64,000 nucleotides of DNA. Source: Neisseria sp. Marseille-Q5346 (GTDB lineage: Bacteria; Pseudomonadota; Gammaproteobacteria; Burkholderiales; Neisseriaceae). Shown piece by piece: positions 7,641-16,128 of this stretch; the first letter of the stretch is position 1; every line of letters starts with the position of its first letter. The position numbers and the translations under genes are program-made. The notes under the pieces were generated by a model. That model did not search any database. It saw only the letters and a list, made by a program, of their open reading frames with translations, and was not told where the DNA came from. The stretch is taken from the NCBI RefSeq assembly GCF_946902045.1, contig NZ_OX336253.1:124001-188000 (forward strand), read 5' to 3'.

Positions 7641-8876
7641 TTATTGTGAATCATGCTCTGAATGATTGAATAAATTTCTATTCAAATATAAAAGCAGGCC
7701 TACCAATACGGCCAAGTACACTGCAACCCAATACGCATTAGTATAACCAATAGCCTTTGCCAGCTGCAGGGCGGCGAAACCGGCCGCGTAACTGCCGAGC
7801 AGAACCACGGAAAATTGCAGGCTGCTGTCGAGTGCGGCGGTGGCACGGTTGGATTTGTCCATCACCAACGCCAGTATCACCGGCAGCAGCAGCGTGTAGC
7901 TCAGGCTCAGGGCGATGATTTGCGCGGGCGGCAGCCAAGGATGGACACGTGCGAGCGTATCGATGGCGGTCATGGACGCCAAAAGCGGCAGTTGCAGCGC
8001 GTAGAGCAGGAAAACGAGTTTGCGGCGCGGATAATTGCGCGAAAACCAGCCCGACAGCGGTGTAACGATCAGGCAGGCAACAGGAATGCCCACCGCCAGA
8101 ATTCCGCCCGTCTGTTTCGGAGTGAAGCCCAAATCCGCCAGTTTGGGTACAAAAGTTGCCGCCATAAACGCATAAGGTGCGGCAACGGCAAACAGCAAAA
8201 CCAGCCACCGCCAGCCTGTTTCAGGTTGCTGCCAAAAAGAAACTAGCCGTGCTGCCAACGCCGTCCAACTGCCTTGCGCAGTCGGACTTTCCGGCTCGCG
8301 GTAGTACAAGAGTTGCAGCAGCATCAGCAGGCTGAACGCCAGCATCAAGCCGGATGCCGCCGTCTGTCCGTATTCCTGATACAGCCACAATACCAGTGCG
8401 CCGCCGATCATCTTGCCGCCGCGCGCCGCCATCGTCTGAATCACGCCGCCGAAACCGCGTTCGCGGTGCGGCAGGACGATGCACGACAAACCCAGCATCG
8501 CGCAGCCGTACACCGCCGACATCGCCGAGAGCAGTATGCAGCAGGTCAAAAGCAGCGCGAAGTTCTGCGTTATGTCGGTACAGGCCATCAACCCGAACAC
8601 TGCTGAAAGCCCCAGCGTCGCCGCCAGCAGCCAGCCGCGAAACCGCCCGAACCGCCCCGCCGGCCGCCGCTCCATCAGTGCGGCAAACAATACCTTCGCC
8701 GCTTCGATACCGCCGATTAAATGTATCCAGCTCAGTTGGTTCAGGCTGTAACCGTGATTTTTCAAAATAGCGATCAGCGCGACCAGATAAAAACCGTTTA
8801 GCGTAAATTTGTAAGTGCAGCCGCCGATAAGCAGCAGCCAGTCGCGTGAGTTTTGGGGAGTCTGATTGTCGGACAT
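7641..8876 (-). CDS. MFS transporter, RhtX/FptX/AmpG-like
   Basis: 411 aa from the ATG at 8876, with about twelve hydrophobic segments. It has no long soluble domain. The pattern around residues 140-175 (LPHRERGFGGVIQTMAARGGKMIGG) resembles the family of inner-membrane siderophore permeases RhtX/FptX and the related AmpG. In Pseudomonas and rhizobia such a single protein imports a ferric siderophore from the periplasm. Here it is the last gene of a minus-strand set headed by a TonB-dependent receptor, which supports that role. An in-frame TTG at 8915 is a weaker start. Neighbouring GC content is visibly high in this gene. Direction of transport (import or export) is inferred. Confidence 0.75.
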   Translation of the reverse strand: MSDNQTPQNSRDWLLLIGGCTYKFTLNGFYLVALIAILKNHGYSLNQLSWIHLIGGIEAAKVLFAALMERRPAGRFGRFRGWLLAATLGLSAVFGLMACTDITQNFALLLTCCILLSAMSAVYGCAMLGLSCIVLPHRERGFGGVIQTMAARGGKMIGGALVLWLYQEYGQTAASGLMLAFSLLMLLQLLYYREPESPTAQGSWTALAARLVSFWQQPETGWRWLVLLFAVAAPYAFMAATFVPKLADLGFTPKQTGGILAVGIPVACLIVTPLSGWFSRNYPRRKLVFLLYALQLPLLASMTAIDTLARVHPWLPPAQIIALSLSYTLLLPVILALVMDKSNRATAALDSSLQFSVVLLGSYAAGFAALQLAKAIGYTNAYWVAVYLAVLVGLLLYLNRNLFNHSEHDSQ

Positions 8877-8976
8877 CACATGATTCTTTTGAAGATGAGG
8901 CAAATAAAGGGACAAGGTCGTCTGAACATATTGGGTGGCAATACTTGATTTGTATTTAAATAGGTTTAGTATCTTT

Positions 8977-9375
8977 TCAGACGGCCTTCAACGCTTCTTC
9001 TGCGCGAAGCAGGGCGGTTGTTTCATCTGCTTCGACGATGTAGTTCACGCCCAGCGCGGGGCCGAGTTTGGACGATTGTTCGCGGAAGAACGCCAGTTGC
9101 GCTGCGTCGGGTTCGATAAGGAGCATGGCGGCGCAGCGTTCGGACAGTTGCGGCCGATGTGCCTTTATCCATTCGATGTAAGTTTTGCGGTCGGCAATGC
9201 GCTGTTCATCGCTCACCTGCCGCCGCATCGGGGTGCAGACGGTGGCGAAGCGGGGGTTTTGGTTTAACAGGGTTTCGAATTCGGCCAGCCAGTCGGCGAA
9301 GTCGGCGACGTGGGTCAGGTCGGTCAGGTAGATGGTGCCTTCGGGCAGGGTTTTGGCGGGGGTGAAGTAGTGCAT
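8977..9375 (-). CDS. Unrecognised 132-aa soluble protein in the receptor-MFS locus
   Basis: I do not recognise this family. It is 132 aa, with no signal peptide and no membrane segment, so probably cytoplasmic. It is mildly acidic, reads as alternating alpha and beta, and has two Cys residues that do not form a motif. AAGGAA lies six bases before ATG. It sits between a TonB-dependent receptor and an MFS permease, all on one strand with short gaps, so it is likely part of the same uptake unit. A role as siderophore-processing factor, chaperone or regulator would all be guesses. Confidence 0.7.
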   Translation of the reverse strand: MHYFTPAKTLPEGTIYLTDLTHVADFADWLAEFETLLNQNPRFATVCTPMRRQVSDEQRIADRKTYIEWIKAHRPQLSERCAAMLLIEPDAAQLAFFREQSSKLGPALGVNYIVEADETTALLRAEEALKAV

Positions 9376-9409
9376 GGGATTCCTTTGGGTGTTTTGGAGG
9401 AATAAACGG

Positions 9410-9435
9410 TAGGTCGGGCATAAATGTCCGACCTA
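9410..9435. repeat. Inverted repeat TAGGTCGG(G/A)CAT
   Basis: TAGGTCGGGCAT (9410-9421) and ATGTCCGACCTA (9424-9435) are arms with one G-T pair. It lies in the gap between the receptor gene and the 132-aa gene. No T run follows in the minus direction, so it is not a classical terminator there. Confidence 0.6.
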
Positions 9436-9471
9436 TGTTTTTTCAGACGGCCTCCATCATTTCAGCTTCAT

Positions 9472-11505
9472 TTAAAACTTCCATTCTGCGCTCACGCCTA
9501 CGCTTCTGGGGCGTTGGTAGAGCGCGTCTTGGCGGTCGGCGCTGGAAATGAATATGGGTTGGCGGCGGTTGAACACGTTGTCGGCGTAGAGCGAGACGCG
9601 GCCTTGTTTGAAGTTGTAGGCGGTGTAGAGGTTGACTTGGTTGTATGCGCTGATTTTGCCTGATTCGGCATTGTCGGCAGCGGAGTAGTAGCCGCCGTAG
9701 AAGCGCACGTCGCCGCCGGCTTCCCAGCCTTTGTCGTTCAGGTATTTCACGCCGATGTTGGCGGTGTATTTGGGCGCGCGGCCGAGTTTGTTGCCTTCGA
9801 TGCCGCTGTCGGGATAGCTTTTGATTTTGGTGTTGAGCAGCCCAAGTCCGGTGGTGAGTTTCAGGCTGTCGGTCGCCTGCCAGTCGGCGGCGAGTTCCGC
9901 GCCGTAGGTATGGACTTTTTTGGCGTTGCGGATGACGACGGAGTTGGTGCCGAGATAGAAGGGGAGCTGCATGTCGCGGTAGTGGTTCAGGAACAGGTTG
10001 CCGGAGAGTTGCAGGCGGCGGTCTGCGCTGCGCCAGCGAGTGTACCACTCGTAGTTGTTCACATATTCGGGTTCATAAGTGTAGGTTACGACAGGGCGGC
10101 CGAAGGTGATGCCCGCACCGCCGGGGTTGTAGCCGCGTGCGGCTTTGATGCCGCTGACCCATTGGTCGGTGGGTTTGAAGGCGATATCGATTTTGGGCAG
10201 GAACACGGTCTGGCCTTTGTCTAAATCAAGGTGCAGTGCGCCGCTGCCGCCGCTTCGTTTGTGCGTTTCTTTTTCAATGCGGGCGGCGGCCGTGATGTTC
10301 CATTTTTCGCTGGGGCTGTATGTGGTTTCGGCAAACAGGGCGTGCACGCTGTTGCGGTCGTCAAAGGTGTTGCGGCCGCCGATGCTACGGATATCTACCC
10401 ATTCGTCTTGTTTGCTGCGGAAGTAGTGCAGCCCGGCAAGGCCTTTCAGACGGCCTTTGTTTGAAAAATGCAATACTGGCTCCCATTGCAGTTCGCGGCC
10501 TTTTAGTTCGGCGGGCACGCCTTGCGGGCTGACGGTCATCGGCAGGTGCAGCCGCTCGTTGTGGTAGCGGCCGTAAACCAGTTTGTTTTCCAGTTTCAGA
10601 TAGTCGTTAAGCTGCCACGATACGTCCCAGATGCCCGATGTTGAGCCGGTTACGAACACGGGCTTTTCTTTTAAAAAACGGCCGCTGGCGGTGTTGCCCA
10701 TGATTTCGTTTTGCGGCGCGCGCGAACGGATATGGTTCAGCGTCAGGCGGCTGTAAAAATCGGGATGGTTTTCGGGCGTGAGCAGGAGTTTGAAGCGCAC
10801 GTTGGTATTTTCCACGCGGCGCGGGTTGCCGGTCGGCTCATAGGACACGAACGGCTCGTAGCTTTCGCGCTGCTGCCGTTCCGCGCTCAAGCGGAAGGCA
10901 AGGTTGTTTTTCACAATCGGACCAGACACTACGCCGGCGATGTTGCGCGTTTTCTGGTTGCCCAAACCCAAGCGCAGCGCGCCCTCCCATTCGTTGGTCG
11001 GGTCTTTGGAGCGCATCACCACTGCGCCCACCACTGCGTTCTGCCCGCGCACATGGCTTTGCGGCCCGCGCAAGACTTCCACCTGCTGCATATCCCACAG
11101 CGACTGCGTGCCGAAGGCGAATTCATTGTAAGTGGCGGAGCGGCCGTCTATGGACAGGTTCAGGCGCGGCCGCGTGCCCGCAAAAAACGCCACCGCACCG
11201 ACGGCAGGACCAGAGCCATCCACGCCGCGCACGGTCGGTAAATCGTTGCCGCTGCCCAAGTCCACCGTGTTCACAGTCTGTTTGAGCAGGTCGGTTGCGG
11301 AAAGATTGTGGCCGCTGCGGTCGATGTTCGGCGTGGAGAAAACGCGGTTGGACGTGGCGGTTTCAAAGCCGCTGCGGTTGGTGCGTTCGCCGGTGACGAC
11401 GACTTCTTCCAACTGCACTTGTTCCGCATCGGCGGCATAAATCCATTCGGAGGCGAAAGCGGCGGCAATCAATAGGGGGAGGCGGCGGAGGGTGTGTTGC
11501 TGCAT
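9472..11505 (-). CDS. TonB-dependent siderophore-type outer-membrane receptor
   Basis: 677 aa. A signal peptide ends near AYAADA (residues about 1-25), followed by the TonB box EEVVVTGER. The plug domain (about 45-165) has LPTVRGVDGSGP and QQVEVLRGPQSHVRGQNAVVG. The remainder is a 22-strand type barrel ending in EWKF. The layout is that of receptors for ferric siderophores (FyuA/RhtA-like), not of transferrin or haem receptors, since long loops with those signatures are absent. The substrate is not identifiable. Downstream genes are an unknown protein and an MFS permease; a TetR gene diverges upstream. One internal DUS (about 10444) and an AT-type DUS just before the start (11517-11526) indicate long residence in Neisseria. 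Confidence 0.9.
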   Translation of the reverse strand: MQQHTLRRLPLLIAAAFASEWIYAADAEQVQLEEVVVTGERTNRSGFETATSNRVFSTPNIDRSGHNLSATDLLKQTVNTVDLGSGNDLPTVRGVDGSGPAVGAVAFFAGTRPRLNLSIDGRSATYNEFAFGTQSLWDMQQVEVLRGPQSHVRGQNAVVGAVVMRSKDPTNEWEGALRLGLGNQKTRNIAGVVSGPIVKNNLAFRLSAERQQRESYEPFVSYEPTGNPRRVENTNVRFKLLLTPENHPDFYSRLTLNHIRSRAPQNEIMGNTASGRFLKEKPVFVTGSTSGIWDVSWQLNDYLKLENKLVYGRYHNERLHLPMTVSPQGVPAELKGRELQWEPVLHFSNKGRLKGLAGLHYFRSKQDEWVDIRSIGGRNTFDDRNSVHALFAETTYSPSEKWNITAAARIEKETHKRSGGSGALHLDLDKGQTVFLPKIDIAFKPTDQWVSGIKAARGYNPGGAGITFGRPVVTYTYEPEYVNNYEWYTRWRSADRRLQLSGNLFLNHYRDMQLPFYLGTNSVVIRNAKKVHTYGAELAADWQATDSLKLTTGLGLLNTKIKSYPDSGIEGNKLGRAPKYTANIGVKYLNDKGWEAGGDVRFYGGYYSAADNAESGKISAYNQVNLYTAYNFKQGRVSLYADNVFNRRQPIFISSADRQDALYQRPRSVGVSAEWKF

Positions 11506-11944
11506 TTCCTTATCCTTTCAGACGGCATACGTCGGGGTGGATTGAACATCAGGTAATCCAACCGCTCCATCAGTATGCAAATATTTGTTGTTTACACATT
11601 TACATAAAACAAACTATTAATGTAAAGTATAAGAAACAAAAAACAGGAATGCAAGTGTTTATCATTCACTTTGTTTCCCCTCTTATCGTAAATTGTCCAA
11701 AAAAATTCCTCTCCTATTTTTGGGAGAAGGTTGGAGGAGGCAGATTCTGTAACCTTTATGAATTTGGCCTGCTAAGCATCCGACAGCCCCCTGTCCGCAG
11801 GGCGGAGCGGAGGGACAAGGAAAGAGGCCGTCTGAAACGCCGCCGTATTGCCATTGCCGCCGTGGGGAAATATGATGAGTATCCGACTTGCGGATAACTT
11901 TAGTGAAAACCCTTTATGAACAAAATCAAAATCTTCTTACCGTC
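11506..11944. other. Intergenic region between TonB receptor and TetR gene
   Basis: About 440 bases with no convincing gene. It holds an AT-DUS near 11517, an AT-rich stretch with the dyad described at 11599-11626, and a single AG-DUS near 11826. An 82-codon open frame (11649-11897) has no ribosome-binding site and an odd Arg-rich composition, so it is not called. Confidence 0.6.
11599..11626. promoter_or_regulatory. Candidate operator dyad upstream of the TonB receptor
   Basis: TTTACAT (11599-11605) and ATGTAAA (11620-11626) are perfect inverted arms with a 14-base spacer, about 95 bases before the receptor start. A second overlapping dyad TGTTT / AAACA runs over 11588-11610. A TetR or metal regulator could bind here; not shown. 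Confidence 0.35.
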
Positions 11945-12523
11945 ATGACCGCCAGCAAACAACAAACCATCGCCGACACCGCCCGCCGCTTATTCCGCGA
12001 ACATGGCTTTTCCGCCGTATCCGTAGGTAGCATCTGCGCCGAGGCCGCCGTCAGCCGTGTTACTTTTTACAAATATTACAGCGGCAAAAACGCGCTCTTG
12101 CAGGAAATCGTTACCGAACAGAAAAACCGCGTCCGTGCCGAATTTGAGGCGCTGCTTGCACGGCAATGCAACCTGCGCGAAGCCGCCGAAGCCGTGTTTG
12201 CCCTACAAAAGCAATCGTTTGAAGAACTCTATTCCGCCGCCTTCCTGCGTGACATCGAAGAAAACACCGATTTGGAGCTGGAGCGGTTTTTCCACGAATT
12301 GAACGAAGAAAAATACGCCTTTATGCGCGGCTTCTTCCACACCCTACAACAACGCCGCCTGATTCAGCCCGATTTGCCGGTGGAACTCATCGATCTGTTC
12401 ATCCGTCAGGCGGATATATTGATGCGCCATCCGCAACTGACCGCGCTTTATGACGCCGCGCCGCAAAAGTTGCCGCAAGACGTATTAGGATTGCTGCTGC
12501 ACGGTTTGTCAGGGAAAGAATAG
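11945..12523 (+). CDS. TetR/AcrR-family transcriptional regulator
   Basis: 192 aa from ATG 11945. The N-terminal helix-turn-helix is clear: TIADTARRLFREHGFSAVSVGSICAEAAVSRVTFYKYYSGKNALL, quoted here as its parts RRLFREHGFSAVSV and VSRVTFYKYYSGK, at residues about 8-52. The C-terminal ligand domain is helical and has no Cys cluster. It is divergently placed from the TonB receptor operon and is the natural candidate for its local repressor. A TTG at 11888 extends the frame by 19 codons but that extension is not TetR-like. A long DUS hairpin follows. Confidence 0.85.
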   Translation: MTASKQQTIADTARRLFREHGFSAVSVGSICAEAAVSRVTFYKYYSGKNALLQEIVTEQKNRVRAEFEALLARQCNLREAAEAVFALQKQSFEELYSAAFLRDIEENTDLELERFFHELNEEKYAFMRGFFHTLQQRRLIQPDLPVELIDLFIRQADILMRHPQLTALYDAAPQKLPQDVLGLLLHGLSGKE

Positions 12524-12557
12524 ATAAAAAAGAATAGAAAAATTTTAAATATGAATA

Positions 12558-12601
12558 TTCAGACGGCCTTTCGGTAAATAGCTACCGAAAGGCCGTCTGA
12601 A
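12558..12601. terminator. Extended inverted DUS pair
   Basis: 19-base perfect arms, longer than the DUS itself because CTTTCGGTA is also paired, with a six-base loop. It lies between the TetR gene and the convergent ttcA. Confidence 0.85.
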
Positions 12602-12613
12602 ACTTAAATGGAA

Positions 12614-13573
12614 TTATAAACCGCAGGTTTTAGGTTTGTTTGCCAGAATATTGATGACTTTGCGTTCGGCTTTTTGCGGCTCGATTTTGATTTCGCTTTC
12701 GTCTTCTTCGCTGCCGTCGGAGAAACGTTCCGGCATTTTTTCGCTATCAAACGCCAAGTCGCCGCCGTGTTTCAGGCTTTGACCGCGTTCTAAGCCAACA
12801 AAGTCGAAAAGCTCGGTATCGGCCAAATGTGATGGAACGACGTTTTGCAGCGCGGAGAACATAGACTCGATACGGCCGGGAAAGCGTTTGTCCCAATCGC
12901 GCAACATATCGCCGATGACTTGGCGTTGCAGGTTGGGCTGAGAGCCGCAGAGGTTGCATGGAATAATCGGGAATTGCTTCAGTTCGGCGTATTTGATCAA
13001 GTCCTTCTCTTTGACATACGCCAGAGGACGGATGACGATGTGTTCGCCGTTGTCGCTTACCAGTTTGGGCGGCATGGCTTTGAGTTTGCCGCCGTAGAAC
13101 ATATTCAGGAACATGGTGGCAAGGATGTCGTCGCGGTGGTGTCCCAAGGCGATTTTGGTGCAGCCCAATTCTTTTGCGGTGCGGTAGAGGATGCCGCGGC
13201 GCAGGCGGCTGCACAGCGAACAAGTCGTTTTGCCTTCGTCCAACACGCGTTTGACGGTGGAGTAGGTGTCTTCTTCAACGATTTTGTAGGGAACGCCGAT
13301 GCTTTCGAGATAGGTCGGCAATACCTCTTCAGGGAAACCCGGCTGCTTTTGGTCGAGATTGACGGCGACCAGTTCGAAATCAATCGGCGCGCTGGCTTGA
13401 AGCTGGCGCAGAATGTCTAGGAGGGCGTAGCTGTCTTTGCCGCCGGAGAGGCAGACCATGATTTTGTCGCCCGGCTCGATCATGTTGAAATCGTTAATGG
13501 CATCGCCGACGGCGTGGCGCAGGCGTTTGCTGAGTTTGTTGTTTTCTAATTCTTGCTTGGTTTTTTTGGACAT
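12614..13573 (-). CDS. ttcA: tRNA 2-thiocytidine(32) synthetase
   Basis: 319 aa from ATG 13573. The PP-loop motif [15 protein letters not shown] (about residue 40) activates C32 of tRNA with [15 protein letters not shown] holds the CxxC cysteines that bind the 4Fe-4S cluster, and [14 protein letters not shown] is the second family Cys motif. The enzyme puts sulfur at position 2 of cytidine 32 in some tRNAs. An in-frame TTG at 13627 would add 18 residues without family similarity. The C-terminal tail after residue 280 is charged and ends in NKPKTCGL. Confidence 0.94.
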   Translation of the reverse strand: MSKKTKQELENNKLSKRLRHAVGDAINDFNMIEPGDKIMVCLSGGKDSYALLDILRQLQASAPIDFELVAVNLDQKQPGFPEEVLPTYLESIGVPYKIVEEDTYSTVKRVLDEGKTTCSLCSRLRRGILYRTAKELGCTKIALGHHRDDILATMFLNMFYGGKLKAMPPKLVSDNGEHIVIRPLAYVKEKDLIKYAELKQFPIIPCNLCGSQPNLQRQVIGDMLRDWDKRFPGRIESMFSALQNVVPSHLADTELFDFVGLERGQSLKHGGDLAFDSEKMPERFSDGSEEDESEIKIEPQKAERKVINILANKPKTCGL

Positions 13574-13635
13574 GGCTGTTTGTGCTTTGAAATAATAGAA
13601 AAATTTAAGGGCGGTATTGTACCGCAAAAGAATAA

Positions 13636-13689
13636 AGGCCGTCTGAAAAACTGCGCTTACTTGGTTGAAGCTGCATTTTCAGACGGCCT
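13636..13689. repeat. Inverted AG-DUS pair between ridA and ttcA
   Basis: AGGCCGTCTGAAAA and its complement, separated by 26 bases. It can end transcription of the upstream ridA-like gene. Confidence 0.75.
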
Positions 13690-13701
13690 GATATTTGTGC
13701 T

Positions 13702-14055
13702 TTATTTGATTTGAAGGGCGGTAATTTTGATTTCAACCTTCCAGTCGGGCGAAGCCAGTTTCGCCTCCACGCAGGCGCGGGCCGGAGCGCGCTCGGGGGC
13801 TGTCCATGCGTCCCAGGCTTCGTTCATGGCGGCGTAGTCGTTCATATCGGGCAGATAGATGGTAGCCTCCAAAATATGGGCTTTGTCGGATTGGCATTGT
13901 GCGAGCCATGAATCGATTTGCGCCAAAACATTTTCAGTTTGCGCTTTGGCATCGGCTTCAGGATTTTCGGGAACCATGCCGGAGAGGAAAACCAAGCCGT
14001 TGGCTACGACGGCTTCCGAATAGCGTTTGCTTGCACCAAGATAGCGGATGTCCAT
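13702..14055 (-). CDS. RidA/YjgF-family enamine/imine deaminase
   Basis: 117 aa. AGGAG six bases before ATG 14055 fixes the start and excludes the 32-residue upstream extension. Family signatures are VVANGLVFLSGMVPEN near the start, the QTENVLAQIDSWLAQ helix and the C-terminal RACVEAKLASPDWKVEIKITA region with its conserved Arg. RidA proteins hydrolyse reactive enamines and imines made by PLP enzymes. This copy belongs to the broader YjgF family and may not be the archetypal RidA. It is divergent from the deacylase gene. Confidence 0.85.
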   Translation of the reverse strand: MDIRYLGASKRYSEAVVANGLVFLSGMVPENPEADAKAQTENVLAQIDSWLAQCQSDKAHILEATIYLPDMNDYAAMNEAWDAWTAPERAPARACVEAKLASPDWKVEIKITALQIK

Positions 14056-14153
14056 GTTGTCTCCTGATTTCAAAAAGAAGGTATGGTAACATTGCGACTG
14101 TTTACGTTCCATATTTAAGAGGGGCCGTCTGAAAAAGGTGGCGGAAAACAACC

Positions 14154-14639
14154 ATGAGTAAAGCAGAATATCCGGTTACGCAGGCAGTGCGCTTTTTACG
14201 CAGTAAGAAAATTGATTTTGTCCCCTATGTTTATGCGTATGAAGAACATGGCGGTACGGCGCGTTTTGCCGAGTGCACGGGCAAGCCCGAGCATCAGGTC
14301 ATCAAAACGATTGTTTTGCAGGATGAGCATAAAAAAGGCTTGGTTGTTTTAATGCATGGCGACAAACATATTTCCACCCGTAATCTGGCGCGTGAACTGG
14401 GCTTGAAACACATCGAGCCGGCAACGGCGGAACAGGCGTCGAAATGGACGGGCTATTTGGTCGGCGGTACATCGCCATTCGGTATGAAAACTGCGTTGCC
14501 GGTTTATGTGGAAGAAAGCATTTGGGCTTTGGACGAGATTTTTATCAATGGCGGAAAACGTGGGTTTATCGTGGGTATAAAGCCTGAAAACCTGCGGACG
14601 CTCAATCCGCAAGATGTTCATGTTGCAGTAGATTCATAA
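14154..14639 (+). CDS. ybaK: Cys-tRNA(Pro)/Cys-tRNA(Cys) deacylase, YbaK type
   Basis: 161 aa, the usual length for YbaK/EbsC. The fold follows the ProRS editing domain, with YAYEEHGGTA near the start, the catalytic Lys in QVIKTIVLQDE, and GYLVGGTSPFGMKTALPVYVEE containing the GxxPFG-type signature. It clears Cys wrongly attached to tRNA(Pro). A DUS lies about 25 bases before ATG. The next gene begins 15 bases after its stop, making it the head of a three-gene unit. Confidence 0.93.
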   Translation: MSKAEYPVTQAVRFLRSKKIDFVPYVYAYEEHGGTARFAECTGKPEHQVIKTIVLQDEHKKGLVVLMHGDKHISTRNLARELGLKHIEPATAEQASKWTGYLVGGTSPFGMKTALPVYVEESIWALDEIFINGGKRGFIVGIKPENLRTLNPQDVHVAVDS

Positions 14640-14654
14640 AGGACTGGAAAACAG

Positions 14655-15242
14655 ATGGAACAAGTAAATTTATACGAAGTTTTGGGCGTGTCTCAGGATG
14701 CAGATATTAACGTTATCCGCGAGGCTTATGGCAAATTGGTGGCCAATCCGGATATTCAGAAAGATGCGGAGCGGTTTAAAGTCATCGGACAGGCGTTTGA
14801 AGTATTGTCTCATCCGGAAAAACGTTTGGCTTATGATGCGGCTATGCAGTACGAGCGTCAGGAAGCCAATACCGACAACTTCACTAATATGGCGACAAAT
14901 GTGGTCAATACGCCCAACTCTGACGTGAAAAACTATGTTTTTATTGCTTATGTTACATATGCCGTGGGCTTATTGATTTTGTTTACCCCCGTTGTCGGTG
15001 TGATTATGGCGTATGTTAAACGCGATGAGGCTCAAGGCAGTATTTACGCCAGTCATATCGATTATTTGATTAAGACATTTTGGGTGTCTTTAGTGGGTAC
15101 GGTTTTGGGAACTTTTACTACACTGATCTTAATTGGTTGGCTGATTTTGTTGGTAACTGCCATTTGGTTTATTTACCGTGTAGTCATCGGACTGATTAAA
15201 CTGAATGAAGATAAGCCCGTCTCCACTCAAGGATGGTTTTAA
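14655..15242 (+). CDS. Membrane protein with a degenerate J domain fused to a DUF4870-like membrane part
   Basis: 195 aa. Residues 4-65 read as a J domain (LYEVLGVSQDAD, FKVIGQAFEVLSHPEKRLAYD), but the diagnostic His-Pro-Asp tripeptide is replaced by Asn-Pro-Asp (ANPDIQKD) and the linking loop is shortened. Without the His, stimulation of DnaK ATPase is unlikely. Residues about 93-185 hold three to four membrane helices with the DUF4870-like arrangement (VVGVIMAYVKRDEAQGS). It may be a DnaJ-derived adaptor or membrane scaffold. It lies 15 bases after ybaK and three bases before the EamA gene. Confidence 0.78.
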   Translation: MEQVNLYEVLGVSQDADINVIREAYGKLVANPDIQKDAERFKVIGQAFEVLSHPEKRLAYDAAMQYERQEANTDNFTNMATNVVNTPNSDVKNYVFIAYVTYAVGLLILFTPVVGVIMAYVKRDEAQGSIYASHIDYLIKTFWVSLVGTVLGTFTTLILIGWLILLVTAIWFIYRVVIGLIKLNEDKPVSTQGWF

Positions 15243-15245
15243 AGC

Positions 15246-16118
15246 ATGGCATATTTATTGGCAAGTATCGTTTGCAGCGTGTTGGTTTCCGTATTGTTGA
15301 AAGTGGCGCGTAAGCAAAAAATCAATATCGAGCAGGCGGTGGCGGTGAACTATATCGTTGCCGTCACTTTGACCATGCTGGTGTTAAAACCCGATTTGAG
15401 CAATCCGCAGATATTTTTACCGACTTGGTGGCTTTTTGTGGCCTTGGGTATATTGCTGCCAAGCGTGTTTGTCATTATGGGTAAATCGGTAGATGCAGCA
15501 GGTATCGTCAAGTCGGATGCAGCACAACGCCTCTCACTGTTTTTGCCCATCGTTGCTTCGTTTACGCTGTTTCATGAGCAACTGACCGAAGGCCGTCTGA
15601 TTGGTTTGGTATTGGCGTTTACGGCACTGTTTTTCTTGCTTTGGAAAAGTGATGGCGGCAAGAAATCTGGCGATCTCAGCACGCAAGTGATGCTGCTTTT
15701 GGGCGTTTGGTGCGGCTACGGTGTCATCGATATTTTGTTCAAACAAGTGGCGAAAAGCGGTACCGCGTTTGCCGGTAATTTGCTGGTGGCGTTTTGTTTG
15801 GCCGGCATCTTGATGTTTGGCTACCTGTTTGCCAAAGGAAGCAAATGGACCAAAGAGGGCATAGTGGGCGGTATGATTTTGGGTTGCCTGAACTTTTTGA
15901 ATATTGTTACCTACATCTCGGCACACCAAATCATGAAGGATAATCCGACTTTGGTGTTTGCCGGTATGAACATCGGCGTGATTGTTTTGGGTACGCTGAT
16001 TGGTGCGGCAATATTTAAAGAAAAAATCAGCAGCATTAATGCAGCCGGTATCAGCATTGCTATTTGCTCGATAGCCTGCCTGTTTTATTGGCCGCAGATT
16101 CGCAGCTTGGTAGGTTAA
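15246..16118 (+). CDS. EamA/DMT-family transporter
   Basis: 290 aa with about ten hydrophobic segments in two halves, the EamA (DUF6) drug/metabolite transporter design. The first half has SVLLKVARKQKINIEQAVA and the second half ends in FYWPQIRSLVG. Substrate cannot be predicted; relatives export amino acids or metabolites. It starts three bases after the J-like gene, so translation is likely coupled. A DUS lies inside the gene near 15588, and an inverted DUS pair follows the stop. Confidence 0.85.
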   Translation: MAYLLASIVCSVLVSVLLKVARKQKINIEQAVAVNYIVAVTLTMLVLKPDLSNPQIFLPTWWLFVALGILLPSVFVIMGKSVDAAGIVKSDAAQRLSLFLPIVASFTLFHEQLTEGRLIGLVLAFTALFFLLWKSDGGKKSGDLSTQVMLLLGVWCGYGVIDILFKQVAKSGTAFAGNLLVAFCLAGILMFGYLFAKGSKWTKEGIVGGMILGCLNFLNIVTYISAHQIMKDNPTLVFAGMNIGVIVLGTLIGAAIFKEKISSINAAGISIAICSIACLFYWPQIRSLVG

Positions 16119-16128
16119 AAAATACTTA

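Noticed and set aside
10711..11241. 176-codon plus-strand open frame
   Set aside because: Antisense of the TonB receptor plug domain; Arg/His rich, an effect of high GC.
11649..11897. 82-codon plus-strand open frame before the TetR gene
   Set aside because: No ribosome-binding site, Arg-rich junk-like composition, crosses a DUS.
13574..13627. N-terminal extensions of ttcA and of other genes (trpS, aceF, glnB, RidA-like)
   Set aside because: These extensions start at TTG or lack family similarity; internal ATGs with better context match the family lengths.
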